Of a DNA stretch of 64,000 nucleotides, positions 13,473-28,499 are shown one piece after another. Origin of the DNA: Lethocerus indicus (taxonomy: Eukaryota > Arthropoda > Insecta > Hemiptera > Belostomatidae). The notes below the pieces were generated by a model, which did not search any database, was not told the DNA's origin, and saw only the letters and a list, made by a program, of their open reading frames with translations. The number at the start of each line of letters is the position of its first letter. Within the stretch, counting starts at the first letter, position 1. The position numbers and the translations under genes are program-made. The DNA lies in NCBI GenBank assembly GCA_019843655.1, contig JACDQD010000003.1, forward strand, positions 33,158,224-33,222,223. Reading direction: 5' to 3'.

Positions 13473-16400
13473 TAGGTCAGTAGGTATTTCGTATTGTTGT
13501 GGCGGGTTTCGGGGCGTGAATTTAGTGCCCTTGCGGGTCTTAAAGCCGTAACCGGTAACAAGAAAGACGGTGTACATCATTCTCCCGAGTACAACGCAGA
13601 CTGTTTTGTAGCCCATGATTACTGGCGCTGTATAAATCGCGTAAAATATTTACTTAGGTTAGGCGGGAGTCTCGAAAGTGTTTTCTGCACATTTCTACCT
13701 GCAGATTTGGCGGATAGTCGGAACGCGAGATAAAAGTTTCTGGCCGTTCTATCAATTTATTGCGAGGGGGGGACGTTTGAATTTCCTTACTGCAGCCGCT
13801 CCCTTTCTTCTAGAATTTCGCGATTTTTTACGACCTGGAATCGTATTTTTTACGGCCTCCATAAATCGAGTTTCAAGAAGAAGAAAAAAATCGGAACCAA
13901 TCTCCGATCTTTAATGGGGGAGCTCATACGTGCTCGGTAATCCAATTTTCGGTGCGATTAATATCCGAGATTTTGTCCGTCCTCCGCCGCCCCGGGTATT
14001 AGAAAAATGGAGCCTTCGCGGTTTCACTTCTGCCGCGTTACTCTGTATCTCGGTCGTAACCGTGCGCTCTGAATTTTTTTTTTATCGGAAATGGGGGTCG
14101 TTTGGATCTGGGAAAAAGGGAATCGGCGGAGTGAGACGGTGTCGTTACACGACCCCAAGTGTATTTTCTTTCATTTTCACCCCCCTTCTATGGGTCGAAC
14201 GTTGCCCGGTGTCATGTTTAATGCAACTGGAACTATGCTAATATACAGGCCCTGGGGCGGTGGGTTTGTCTGGCTGGTTGGGAAAGACACCGCGAGAAGG
14301 CACACAGTACGGCGCTCCGATTATGCATTCAGCAATGCACCTTAATTAAATATAACACGGCACACTCCCCGCCCCCGCCCCCCCTTTCTTATCGTCCCAT
14401 TTACCGCTGTTTCTCGCTTCCACATTGATTGTTCGACAGTTAGAACGGTCCAAGTGTTTATTACGCCTGCGCTATGCAGATATGGCGGAATTAAGGTTTA
14501 AAATTCGATTACAAGACGGAAACTTACTCTGCACTCGAAGAGGAAATACAATAAGGTAAATCCGGTGGATCTAGATTTACAGTTGGGTTAATTTTTTTTA
14601 TGTATATTCGTAACACCTAATTGTACTCTACATTTGTTCCGATGTAATAAACATTGAAAATGCGTTGTAAATTATATAAAACGTTTGGCTGATTATTAAG
14701 GGAGTTCATTGTGTAGCCACATTTTGGTGCTTAAATATACTTAAAAAAACTCGTAACTTTTCAACGTCGTTATATTCCGGCACCAATACACTGTATAACG
14801 GTGATAAAAGCCGGTTTCAGTTTACACTTTCCAAATCGTACAGACGCCCGGTATACCTCGGTCTCTCAATTCCTGTCCCAGTCAATCCCCCGGCGGATGT
14901 AATTAGGTATTTAACGAAGTTAAGTCGGTCCCGTTCTGCCGAGTACAATTGCGTTAACGGTCGCGTTTCATTGTTCGTAGGGGTGTGGATGGGGAGGGGG
15001 TGGAATTCGGTAGGTGGCCGGGATTTACTCTGGAAGTGAATTAGGTAGGCCACCCCCGCTCCACCCCTAATCATTTACAAGAGCCCCTCCTCGGTTATAG
15101 GCATTCTGATCACCGGCCCAACGGTTGTAATTGGTGTGAAATAGAATTCTTTGATCGTCCGAATGTATCGCGTCCGCCCGCGGTTTTATTTTACCCGCCG
15201 ATTTTGTTCTAGGACAGAAGAACCATTTATGGGTGTTCATCAGCATACAGCAAATAACTTTTTGGGAGTCGGTGATGCGTTTTTACCTTTACGAAAATAA
15301 AAATGCGAAATAGAAGTTTAACACCAATTTAAACATGTAAATAACTCCATCGGTGAAATCCGCAATGAGTTAGTTGCCAGACCAATACGTAACATAAGGC
15401 AATTCGTATTAATAAACGAGGTCTAAAAATAAATGATAATTGTATTATTCGTGAACCCAATCGTTTCTTCACTATATGTTTTAAAGTCCGGCTCTAATAA
15501 TATTGCCGATATTTATTTGAATAACGAGCATGTTCAAGAGCAAGAAGTTGGGTATCAAATCAGTGTCTGTAGCTTGTTTTTGCGCCATGTAATGATCGGC
15601 CTACACGCGTGTCGGGGATCTTCCATCAAATCGGCTTACGTAGGTAGGATTTTATTGACCGGAGACCCTCCCCCCCCCCGGCCCGTAGTAAAAAATGGGC
15701 GCCCGAACCAATATCCTCCCGTACCAAATACGCCCCCATCCCCGCTGAATTAATATTTCATGCATTCGGGAATTAAACATGACCCCAATAGCGCCCCCGC
15801 CCTGTCCTGTTTCGCCCACCGCAGGCATATTTTACAGCCGTTGAATTTGACACCGCTGCTATTGCGGTTTCGGCTGTTTTTTTTTTAATTTGCGGGAAAT
15901 TTTGGACTTGAAAGAAAACGGAGGCCCCTCCTGCCGGCTCCGTTTTCGGTTCGTATTGAAGATCTGGCAGTAAGATTAACAAAAACATTAAAGAACGTGG
16001 AAATTATCCTCTGGTTCTGAATGTGTAGTAATATTAATTTTAAACTGTGAGTCTTTGAGTAGTATTAAAATGAAAATTAACTAAGAGACGATTATAGAAT
16101 TAAGTCCTCGCGTGTCTCAAATTGAAAAGTTATTTTCTTTCGCCTTCACATTTTATATAAGCCCTAAAATTTTTTACTCTCGGTCGGTTGGCCGTTTCGC
16201 GACTAATGTAAAAACGTCAGTTGTGCGTACTCGGATTTAAAAATTGAATCCGTTTCATTATCCACTGCGCCCCGTGTCGCAATTCGATTTCAACCTTGGA
16301 AAATGGAATTTCCCAGTCAAATGGATCCGGGCGACTCTGAAAGTTTCCATTATTCTTATTTTATCCCTGCGAAATAAGAAAAAAGATCGAAAGGGCATTT

Positions 16401-16770
16401 CAACCGAGGAAATGTTCTACAGCGCTTTATGTCGAATTCGCGCGTGTTCGGGTCACTTGTAACTCCCGAAGTACAGACCGTGAAATAAAACTTAAGTGCC
16501 GTACGGTTATATCTAAAGTCGCATAAATCTATCGGCAATACAGTAGTTCCTCGGCCGCCGCCTCGGGTCAAGTTCCAGGACCCTAACAGTCAGAAAATCC
16601 GCGAAGTAACGACCTTATAGTTATTTTATTATTATCTATATTTTAGGGCCTTATAAACCATCCTCCCCACACATACACACTCACTTTTATAAACCTTGTC
16701 CGCACTCGTATGCTCTTAAACACTTACTACACTCTTAAACCTACATAATTTTAACATACATAAAATTCTA

Positions 16771-16845
16771 GTTTGGAATACCGTATATTTCACATTCTTC
16801 TGTTTGCTCTAGTTGGTTTGGTCTTTTACTAGACCGGTTTCTTCC
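16771..16845 (-). mobile_element. Dispersed element, truncated copy 5
   Basis: The plus strand reads GTTTGGAATACCGTATATTTC, in parts, then TTCTGTTTGCTCTAG, TTGGTTTGGTCTTTTACTAG and ACCGGTTTC. These match copies 1 and 2 in order on the minus strand. Similarity stops just after the GAAACCGGTC block, so the CTGANGA half of the ribozyme-like core is absent. Confidence 0.65.
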
Positions 16846-17330
16846 TTACATTGTTTAAAATTTTTTGGATTAGAAAATTAGATTCGATCTTGCCGCCCAT
16901 GTGAAGACCTCAAAATCACGCGATATAACGAAAAATACTCGATATGTGAGCCGCGATGTGGTGAGTGACGTCTATAGTATTTTAATCCAAACGCAAGAAT
17001 ACACTTCTACCGTAATCTGAATCCTCGCCTAATTGGGGCAATATTCGGACGTGGGCATTCGGGCTTGGAGAAAAGGCCGTGTGTCATTTGTGGCTGTTGT
17101 CTGGCCGTGAAAGATTGCCCCAACAGTGGAATAATAAGGAGGGGGCGGGGAGCTACATTTTTGGGGCGAAACTGCCCTTATTCGGGGGCTGGTTTTGTCA
17201 GGGGTGGGGCTTGGGCGTATAAATCCCTCGGGCCCCCTGAACTTCCCCTTCTAGAAAGCCCGCTGTCGGTCGCATCGAGCAAAATATGGCGCGGAATCGG
17301 TTTCGTGGGAATTCGACTGCGGTTCAATTA

Positions 17331-17361
17331 GGAGGAGGAGGAGGAGGAAGAGGAGGAGGAT
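17331..17361. repeat. (GGA)n microsatellite
   Basis: About ten GGA units with one AGA interruption. Confidence 0.93.
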
Positions 17362-19047
17362 GATGAAGGAACGCGGTCGTTAGCTGTGGAAGCCGACTAA
17401 TTGACGTCGGGTTATACGACGCCAACTGACGTAATGCCCACTGGAAGTGTGTACGAGTCGCCGAAGGAGCCAGTTTAGTGCCGGACTAACTCGGCCATTA
17501 ACGGTGGAATTTCCCATTGTTCCTTTCAACATTCGGTCTTCAACCGCCTGCTACTAACGCCAGACTAATTGTCTCATATTCACGGCAGAAAATCGAATAT
17601 CCCGTGTGACTTTAAGCTAGACCCTAGTTAACGAGTACGAACAATCTTCACGCCATTCTCAGTTGTGCCGATATTCTACATCTTAGAATTGAAGACAATA
17701 TTAATTAATATATATCTTCCGATAATAAGATTTTATACCGTATCGTGCAATATTGCAATTAAAGTATAGAAAAAATACGATTACGCTATATAAAATATTC
17801 GGGTGGTTTGCGGTCAGATCGAAGGGCGTGGATTAGCGCCACGTACCGACAGAGGGGATGGAATAGCGGCGTGGGGTGGGGGTGTTGTTTCTTAATATCA
17901 AAAACCCCGAAAGTTTTAATTGAGAATGGCGGTGTTTTGTTTTTCAAAGTTGGCGAAAGCTGGCAAGAAATCTTCATCGGGTTTAGGTGGGGAGTTCTGT
18001 TTTCACGCCCCTAGAAAATTCGCTCGAACGTTCCTTTTTTGAAATTCGAGTATAACTACTACTCGGAGTGCTATTAAATGGGGCGACCTTATTTATTTTA
18101 GGAACTTAAGTATTAGTCAAATATAGACCGCTTATGTATTTTATTTATCGAATAAAATAGTATATTAATTCTATAGAGTGCTCTCGGTTCGTAATTAATT
18201 CAAATTGACGATTTTACGAATACCGTTCTTAATTTTAGAACAACCTTGTGTCTATAATTCTTATCGTGTATTGGGGAATCAATATACAAACTAAATCGTA
18301 ATTAATGCTGTAAATGAATCATGTGGTCGTCTGTCTTCTGGCGTGTTTGCTCGTGATACTCTAGTACCAGTACACTATTCCTGTGTTTTTGTATCTGCTC
18401 ATAGTAGGTTTTATTGTTTTAAGCTTGCTGTTGTTAGTACCCTTTCTTACTCCGAATCTTCCTTCTTTGTAGAGATCTTAATTTTAGAGTTAAATTTTCA
18501 CCGGTTAAGAAACGAATGTTGAATAAATAATGTTTTAAAGTTACGTATTTTTATCGTTAAATGATACGCTTCCATTTTGATTGAACGACTAAGAATAACG
18601 AGCAGCGGTCTAACAAAACTATTTTTAGGAATTACATAAAACCAACACGCTCCACCCTTTATCACCCTGTTGTTGATAACGTGACAAACATTTCCATTTG
18701 GCCGGATAACGTTTTGACGGAAACGCTGCGTCGGACGTGTAGCTGATTGGGTAACGCCGAGTTGTCGAAATTAATTAGGTTTTTTCCTTCCCCCGGGCAA
18801 CGGGCGATAAAGAACGATTATCCCTCCATCTTTTTTTTATTCTATCTCGTATCCCGCAATTAATTATTACCCGAAATAGCGGTAAAATTTAGCGGGTGAA
18901 AATTTTGTCGAGCCCGCCGCGCGACAATCAACACGGAATAATTGCTACCTGTTACACTCGAGATAACAGCGCTATAACAATAACTCAGTGTAGTGCCTCA
19001 GCGTGCTGCCGCCCCTGGAGTGTGTGTCGGGCGGTGCAAATGAGTAC

Positions 19048-19088
19048 GAGAGAGAGAGAGAGAGAGAGAGGGAGGGAGGGAGGGAGAG
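19048..19088. repeat. (GA)n then (GGGA)n microsatellite
   Basis: A GA tract changes to four GGGA units. The same GA-to-GGGA pairing recurs at 6335-6380. Confidence 0.95.
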
Positions 19089-21705
19089 ACACTCCACCTT
19101 GCTCTAAACCCCCATTACGTCTCTCATTTTTTGCCCCTCCCTACTTCTCAGCGGTGTTACAATCCCGATGAATATATTATATGCGGGACGATTTGGGGAA
19201 AGGAAGACATTCGTGGAGGCGGTGCCCCACTGTGGAGGACATAATTTCGATAATTTTAAATGATACAGCCGGGTGAATAGGCAGAGAAAATGTGTTTAAT
19301 ATTGCAACTACCTCTCTCCGCCAAAAATAGATTATTACTCTTGTTTTATTTTTTTTATAAATGAAATAACTAAACTTCGTATTTACCCCGGAATCTCCGG
19401 CCCACTCCTATTTTCTATAAGGACAAAAAATTCGAGCGTTAGTCACGTTTTTGTGATTTATTTTGCCAACCATTTTTTAAACCGGGCGCTTAAACCACCG
19501 TTTTTAAAGCTTTCTTTTCTAAATTGGTTTGGGGGTGGCCGCGGTATGGGATTGTAAATCCACAAAGCGGCAGCCGTGCGGAGCGTTAATAATTTGATAG
19601 GTTAATATCGGCGGTGTGGTTGGTGTGGGGTGAGGGGGGGGTGGAAGGGGCCCGCATATTGGTTCGGCCCAATCGGAGCGGACGCCTTTAGAATTCTAAA
19701 TCGGCCGGTTATTCTATTATTCAGGCGGGCGAGGTGAGCCCTTCTTTGAAAGCGTATTGTCATCTGGCAGACACATACATTGCCCCCCCCCGCAGTCACT
19801 ACCTAAATTCATAATAAAATGAAACCAATACCGCCCTCCCTATTCTATTTGGTGGGGGCCCTCGTATTATTACCAGTACGCGGCAAATAACTTCCGACGC
19901 CAATTTTCGTTATTATTTTCTCCCCCTAATAATATGCAATAATGTTTTATAGGCGCATTTATAGACACTTGAGGGTATTGAGAAGGTGAAAGGGAAGTAC
20001 GAGTGGATTTTTAGTTTGTTGCGATTCTCCGCCTCCACACTTTTGATAATATCGGCGTGGCCAGCTGTCTGTTCTCTACTGATAACGCGTCCCATCAGCA
20101 CTGTCATAGTTGTTCCCGGATGTAATTCCAATTTCACCCTTTTGCCCTAATTGCTCGCGATCGCCCCAAGTTCCTGTAGAGTGAATTACATTTCAGGTAT
20201 TAGTTCGACGTTCCCGTTTAAAGCGGAGGCCTATTCGCGGATCGATGGGGAATTGTTAAATCAAATTATTATAAATCCCACAATTCGTTGTTTTAAATTT
20301 CCATACATCGGGGCTGCCAGAACGAGGGAGCAAACAAACGAAGGGCAGAGGTTGACAATCTGACTGCGAAATTGGACGTACGTAAATAGGCCCCTGTGCC
20401 CTTTTCATTATTGCGTTTGTTGTGTCGATTTTCTTCATCGTTCGTCAGCCAATCGTCAGTTGCAGCGACAATATTCGATAGTATTCGTTGTCGTTGTTTA
20501 CCGATTACTCGAATTTAATCGATACCAATTGTGACGCGTATCGGCCGATAGCGGTTAAAATCGCTGACCGTTGTCGTGCAATACATAATTTTGCTGATAA
20601 ACCCGTCACGGGTCTCACGAATATCGAAAGAGGGGAGGGAAAATATTGAGGGAGCTGTATCACCCCGCGCCCCAGGTCGTTAGGTCGTGTCTTCTATTTG
20701 GCCCATCATTCAGAACGGGGACGTTCACCGTTAGAGGGGAGACGCTTTTCAGAGAGCTCTGGACGTGTTCTAGGTACCCCCTTACTTTCTAGGTATTTAA
20801 AAACGAATTTAATTATTGTAATTTAAATAAAAAAATATTCTGCTGGAATGTATACAGTTTGTAGTTTAGTGGGGTGAGCGGCGTTAAAGTCACGACGGAA
20901 AGTTGTAGTTAACGCACCAACAGGATTTCCACTTCTACATCGAGTTTTACTCCCCATATTCCTGAACGGAGAATATGTATCGATATATAATAGCGGTCGA
21001 TAGTTAGACTAGAGTTATGATGTCAACACCTAGTTAATCCACTTTTAAAAAATACCCCCTCTACCAGCCTAATAAACCAGGTGAGGGTGCGTCAAGTCTA
21101 CAGCTTTACCAAGTCACATATTTAGGTTGGGGGTTATGTGGGCGGTACGGGGGCGTTATCTGTTGGGGGGCCGATAAGGAGGGGCGAACCGAATTACATT
21201 ACAACGGGGGGCGGCTCTTTGAGATACGCCCGACTTAACTTTGGAACGGTCTCGGGGGCAAGTTTGATCCATCCCGTCTTTGCCTGTCCGGGGCTCTAGA
21301 GTCCGTCTAGAGTTTTCCGATATACATCGTTAGACCAAAGAAACGCTATTTTATGCTCCGAATCGACCGAGGGAAATCGGTCTAGCGTATGACGCAAAGA
21401 AATATAGAATCAAATTTACCCTCCCCTCCCTGGGTAAAACAGAATAAAGGATGAGTCCCCCCTGAAACGAAGTAATTTCCGTTATTGACGCCGAATATCG
21501 CCGGAGGCCTATTAGTGACGGAGGGTCCAGGTGGGTAGGACAGAAGTGATTCCCGATTCCAGTTCAATAATGCTGCTACAAAGAGGATCGTGCTTTACTC
21601 CGCTCTAGGCTAATCTGTCAAATCCTCTACGACGTTTTCAATAACCGGTCCCTGGGACCCGGGCTCCTTTCTCCCACCCTACCTCGTCTCCCCATCAAAC
21701 TTTCA

Positions 21706-21707
<2 letters not shown>

Positions 21708-21759
<52 letters not shown>
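21708..21759. repeat. (TA)n microsatellite
   Basis: 52 bases of uninterrupted TA dinucleotide. Confidence 0.98.
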
Positions 21760-21762
<3 letters not shown>

Positions 21763-23775
21763 TGCGTGTGAGCGTGCCTCCTGTGGTAACGCCGCCGTTA
21801 TTTTAAATGGGGCCTCGTCACGCCCGAACGATATCACAGATGAATTCGCTCGATGTCGAGCCGACGAATAATAAAAATAACGCGGTCCGGGTTTTTTTTT
21901 AAATCCCCGCGTTGTTCTACAATTAGTTTCTCATAGACGAAACGCTCGAATTTGTCCACCGGAGGGAGAAAGGGTATTACCGCGTTAGCGCCATTGTTAA
22001 AAGGTTTTATGCCGTTGTAAAAGGAAAAAAAGAAGCGAAACATAAAAAGCGGGGAGCGAGCTGTGTTTCCTTTTTACAAATCTCTATTTCAAATAGAAGC
22101 GGCGAGAGAGGAGGGGCCCGACTCCCCATTTACCGACGGTCCGTGAAAATGCGGCTGAAATTACAGCAAACTTTACAAACATCGGACCGTATTTTTACGC
22201 GCGTACGTCTTGTAGTAGGGATAAGAGAAATGTTTGCGATTTAGTCACACCGTTTTGTCCGAGCGGACTGATTTACTCGCCATCGTCAATAGCATTGTGC
22301 AATACAGCGCGAGGTACATAGTGATTTGAATATGGAAACTGTTCATTCCATTATTCCAGAGATAGGTTTCATAGGATGTTATAGTTGTGGCGTTTAGAGT
22401 ATTTTTCATCTTTGAAACTGATTGGAGAGCTGACAGACGGCGGAAAATTGTCGGTTTCCCCCACAAACTGGTAAGATAAAAAGTTAAATGAACTGTGGGG
22501 GCGAAGACAGGCCTCGGTCTGTTGTTCAACAGTCAAATATAGGCCGTTCTCGGAGTTACTCGGATTAGCGTATTTGTTAGCAGCTCCGGGCATTGGACGG
22601 GGTGCCGTTATTCCAGCGCCGCTGTATAAATAATGTCTCGGGAAATATTATCAGTTTAGCGGGGCCGAGTGTGGGGCGCGAATGAAAATTGAACCGGCCA
22701 GCCGGCTCTCACCGCTCGATCTAACTCGATTCCCGGGGCGGCCTCCAAATCGCTGATCGAATCCACCCTTCACGGAGTGTCTTAGATTCAGAAAAAAAAA
22801 TGCCTTTCCACTAAGCTACAATTTTTTCCCCCCGCCTTTTTTTTTCCTCTTCCGGAGAAAAGGTAATTCGGGATTTCTTTACCCCGACCGCGGTCTCTCG
22901 GCCGCCGGCCCGCTCGAGTCGAACGAAATTAGTTTTTACCGAACTTATTTTCCCGGTCAATTTGTGGTGGGGTGGGAGGGGGATTTTCTTCTTTCGAAAG
23001 AGAATCTGAATCTTCCGGACTAATGGTAATGAAGTTTTCACGAAACGGACCGTGAATTTGACACGGTTTTTTTTCTTTCTTTACGCGGACGCGATCTTGG
23101 GCGACCTTAAAAGTCGCGGCGTCGATCGCGTTACCACACTAGGGTGCCAGATCCGCTCTCAGAAAGGATCCCAGAAAAGCGCGGTCCGTTTCACGATATT
23201 ATTGTGTCCCGATTAAACGATAGTATGACTATGGCGAAATGCATATTCGTAGGGTAAATCGCAACAATTTTTTTCTCAATGTAAACATTTTATTTTAATG
23301 TATCACTTTGGAAAGTTAGATCCTGATAATGGAACCAGTGAGACAACACCCCAGAGGGCCCCAGAAGGAAAGGGCAAAAATCTTTCGGTGGAGTCCATTC
23401 GGGTGTTTTCCAAACCCAGAAAAAATTCCTGAATAGCGGGCTCTTCTTGACAACCGGGCATTACGCGTTCAAACTAATGTCTGAACTAGTTCAAGATGGA
23501 CGTCAAATGAGTACGCTCTTAGTAGAAACCTCTGGCCCCTCCTCCCCTCCCCACCCTCTTTTTGACAATGGGCAAATGTAGGATGCTTAAATGATGCGTA
23601 AAATTGTTGGCATAGGACTGTTGGGAAACGGTGCTCGAAATGTATGGGGAAGATGATCCAGTTTCTCTGTATGAAGCTGGCCGTCGAGCGGGAATTCAAT
23701 TCCAAATTCAGTGAATCAGAATTGGCCGGGTTTCACAATTGCCGCTATCGTCTGGACCACCGCCCTCGGATTTAC

Positions 23776-23779
<4 letters not shown>

Positions 23780-23809
<30 letters not shown>
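23780..23809. repeat. (CT)n microsatellite
   Basis: 30 bases of CT dinucleotide. Confidence 0.97.
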
Positions 23810-23813
<4 letters not shown>

Positions 23814-26800
23814 GATTTAACCGGAAAATGAATTTGTTGCCTCCGCACTTTGGAGTATTAAATCTAGATACGGACCGATATTAGGATCGAAAGATGATCG
23901 TTTGTTCAAAATCGGATTTACGTCAAATTAGTAACAGTGTCCTCCAGTAATCACGAATACAACAAACTTGTTATATACAGTCGAGGTTTATATAAGTCTC
24001 TCTCTCTCTCTCTTGATTGGACCGCTTTCTGGCTCGTCGCCATTATCAGAAAGGAAAATTGTGTATCGAACTGGCTATAAAATTCCAAAATGTTCCGCCG
24101 TTCTGGTCCCCCGCACATTCAAATCCGTGTATTGGGTCAAAGTGTTTACTTTGTGTTTACTCGTTCAGTGATTTATTACCGCGTATCGTTAAATACACCG
24201 TAAATATCTGTATGCCTACCCGTCAACGTTCTCGTCTACTAAATAAGCGCAATTAATGCAAATGCCCGTTTATGATTTTTTTCTTTCCCCGTTATAATCG
24301 CCCGATATAATTAACCTTGATGGGCCCAATTGAGTGACGACGGTGTTGTTCACCCTATTAAGGATTTCGTCTAATCATTTATATCCGGTCTGATGTTAGT
24401 TCTCTATTTTATATCCTTAATTTCTGTACACTTTAACGGAGTTTATTACCAGTATAAGATGAATTCTAGAGTCGAAAGTTTGCCTAATTTCCATTTTGTG
24501 TATCAAGTGATAAAAGAGACTATTAAAAGTGTTCCACCTTTACCTTCACACATTACCTCATCATACATGCTCTGATAAACGAAAAATTCGCGATACCTGG
24601 GGAAAAAATCCACGATGCGGACCTTGTAACTACAATCAGGCGAAAATTTAAATATGTAAATATACAACGATTCTTACACAATACACCATATAATACATGA
24701 ACTAGTAGGGAACAGTAAGTCCGTTTTAACGTACTCGGAAAGAAATTTCTATACACAGCGTACGTTCTTCTTTCTTCCTTTATTTCTCCTTGTTTCTTTT
24801 TTAGAAGAGGAGATAAATGAAGTGGGGTTTCGGTTGTCCCGGCGAGATGGACACGTGTAGAAATAATGAAAGGATATGAGCTAGGGGGGGGGGAGATTCC
24901 ATTTGTGGGAAGGAAGGAGGGATGGAGGGAGGGAGGGTGTGTCTTCTTGTATTGTGTGTCCAAACAGAATTGATCCCCCCCGAGAGCAGTATATCCCTCC
25001 TCGGCTGTCCCGTATCCTCCCGGAAATTGCTATTTTTACGCAGAATCGCAGTGTGTTATTTCGCCCAGGCGACAAGGTCTAGAAAAACGGGGCTCTGTTC
25101 GTGGGTCCCAATTAAAAAAAAAGAAAAGAATTAATAGTAGACTTGTGTCTAGTCCCGAGGCCTAAAAATAAATTTCTAAAATTGAATTTCTTCTCACCTC
25201 TTCTGTGCGTGTGTGTGTGTGTGTTGGTGCCCTACTTTTTTGTTGTACACGTGACATTTGTCGGACCTTGTCAAGTTTCTACCACCGAGGTATATCTTCA
25301 CTTTTGATAGTAAACACATTTTACTGCCGTTAAAACGAAAATTCGTTCAGAGTCATAACCTTCGGCGTATATATGTGGGATACGTGTATCTTCATCGAAT
25401 GACAGCAAGGTAAAATTAAGACAGGGAACTGCTTCTATTTATATATGCTGATATATTTTACTGGCAGTATATTAAGCTGTACGATATGCCCGTATCGCGT
25501 AACCACGTTGGAACAAAAATATATTAACAGTTTCTAAAAATTATGTAAATATTTAAAGACTATTCTCGCATTCGAACGTGATTATGATTGAACTTACCAG
25601 TTATACAAAACAACGATCTACTTTTTTGTTGATCTAAAAGGAGTGATTAGTATAACGTAGTACTCGTTTAAATAAGTCTATCTTACAACGTGGCATGTTT
25701 TATGTAAAGTTTTCTGTACACGCATAGACGACAGAAATGCATAAACCAATGCCGAGAATATAGCGCGGGTTGTTTTCTGTTGTCCTTTAACAGTTTTTGC
25801 CGGCCGCTAAGCGCCGTTATAACATTTCTTTATAATCTGTTGATTCGCTTATTTCAGTTGGCTCGACAAGTTGAATAGTACCTCTCCTTCTTTCGCCGTT
25901 CTATCCGTGACCCGTTTTTTTTTCTTGTTGCAATTTGTTCGATAGTCAATTTGTGTTTGTCGTTAAGAAAGAGAACCGGCACGTCCCGAAGCCTGCTATT
26001 TGTATCAGCCAAGTTGTATATCAGTCATATTCTACAGTACTGTATAGCTTGTTGAGTAGTCCAGTCGCGTGGCACTGATAACGTTGAAATGTCAGTTACC
26101 GTTCAAAATAGATAAGGAAAGGGGTAACGCAGTCTTGTACACTTGAAATGTTGAATCTGTCCCGCGGTGCTGTTCCCCGTTGTATATTTCATAATTTAAT
26201 GACGCGAGTCATAAAAATATATTTATAATCAAGTTGAGTAAATAGAGAGTGCATCGGGGAGCGGTCTTGTCATTGACAAACGTTGTATATATTCCGTGAA
26301 ACACGTAATTACATTAAAAAAGGGGTAGATTGTGATCGAAATGAATTTAGTCACGAAACTAATTTGTAAAATCTTCCTGTTAAACTTGGTCTTTTCAAAA
26401 CTGAACTGAGCAAGCGGTCATCTGAGCACAATTTTTTGGGTTGAAAATTATAAATATTTCAACATATACTCAATTAGATTTTGTCTTTAATGCGAGTGCC
26501 GGGCCATTGCTATGTGTGACCTAAATGCGATAACACGCATACAATGTGATTTACCGGTTTTGACTAAAATTATTGTTTTTTTTTTCTACGATCGTGCGGA
26601 TTTTTTATTTGGAATACTTTTCCGACTGTGATTTATTAATGGGTTTGATTACTCGATAAATTCGTTTAATTGTCCCCCACATCGGTGGTATAAATACTGG
26701 TGGGGGGGAGTTTATGTGAGAGCGAAAAAGTAATAACACCGGACTCCCGCGTTTAATATATGGCGATAAAACCAGCTCTCTCATCGAATTCCTCCTTCGG

Positions 26801-27895
26801 AGGAGGCGGTTCACCTCATGAAAGTGTTACGCCAACTCGGATTAAATCTCTCGCGGGGGACAAAATAAGTTTTTCAAGTTCCGGAATCGCAACTTTTTAA
26901 GTTCCGGCCGTTGGCGCTTTTCATATGTATAGAAAATATATTCTAGAAATATACGGAAATAATATTTTTGGAAATATCGAAATGAGAGTAGTCAAGCCCA
27001 TTTGAATAATTGAAACATTTTATATTCAGGTTAAAATTGAATATTGTTAATTGAAACAAGAATCGTATAACATTTATCGAACACAACTCTTGAACTCCGA
27101 ATGAGATGCGAAATAGTATTCAAACGAGATTCGTTTTCGCGAATATTTGGAGCGCAAAATATGTAATTGGGGTGAAAAAAGAGGTTTACTAATTTGCGAA
27201 CGGACGCAGTATCGTTATTTCGAATAAATTGATCGTGAAAAGTAGAATTTAATTATAATCGGAGTTGGCCTGGTAGATAAGATCTGTTAGCGTAAAGGGG
27301 AATAGGAATTAGGGATTTCGGCTGGACATTACTGGGACTGTGGGGCTTAGCTTAACTGCTCTGTTAACTGCACATACCGCGCTCTGATTGCTTCTCCTAA
27401 TATTCCCCGATGGTCCTTCGTCCGCGTCCGTTTTTCGATCCTTCCTACAGGACGATATCTCTCAGCTTCGGACAGACGAATTGCCCGTTGCTTTATATTC
27501 CACGTATTCCACCCCCGCCAATTCCGCCTCGGTTATTAATGAAATTCCTAACACATGAGAGTAACGATAAAGGCAATATCGGAGTGCGAGCGAACCGACC
27601 GCAATTACACAATTAGGAATAGTGTTTTCGTAGCGCAGAAACACGACTCCTGCATAACAAATACAGGAGCGGCGATTGAGGAAATTGCCGTGTGAAAAGC
27701 GGGATTAAATTTCGAACTAATTTACTCTTCTTCGTCGTGGGTTCATACGTGGCGCCTCCCCGCGAACCTTCCTCAGGGATACTTTTTGCGAACAACCCCC
27801 GTCTGGCCGTGATGTTTTAGGCGTAGGAGTTTTGGATAGCGATAGAAAACAAAAATAAGGCCGAGGTATCGGAATGTATTTTTGAGGCCTGTGAT

Positions 27896-27904
<9 letters not shown>

Positions 27905-27957
<53 letters not shown>
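27905..27957. repeat. (TA)n microsatellite
   Basis: 53 bases of uninterrupted TA dinucleotide, preceded by GTGTGTAT. Confidence 0.98.
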
Positions 27958-27959
<2 letters not shown>

Positions 27960-28499
27960 GAGGGGACCACCGCGGTCGCTTTGTGCCACATTGGTGCCTG
28001 TGTGGGGGAATTTTTTGGCCGCCCGAGGTGTGAGCTCGTCAAGTCGGAGACATTCAATTTCGCGGCTCTAAAGGCCTCCTCTCAAAGATACGCGAACGCT
28101 CTCACTCTCCCTCCCTCCCTCCCTCCCTCACTCCATCCAAGCATCCCTCCCTATACCTCTCTCTTAACCGGGAGATTGAAACGCTTTCTATTCCAGACTC
28201 GGCATAAATCGCGCCCTTCCAGCGACCGCCCCTCCCGCCACTCCCTTCGTTTTATCCCCGCACCTACCCCTTACCCTTCGATATACCAAACCGTTATCGC
28301 ATGTTCACCGTAACAGGCGAACAGGTTATCTAATATTATTTACCTGTTTACCAACTTACATACTTCCTTATGTAGGTACTAACTAACTCTTTCTGCCAAG
28401 TAAGGTCTTTCCAACTTCCTTACTTAGAAAAACCTTTTCTACGCTGAAACGATTGGCCCGGTTCTGTGCCTCTTCGTACCAGGTCTGAAATCAATTGTA

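Larger units (their letters stand above)
12323..28499. other. No protein gene recognised
   Basis: As to the left, with four of the listed microsatellites and element copy 5. A weak relative of the dispersed element may lie at 24013-24050 (minus). Nothing else was identified. Confidence 0.6.
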
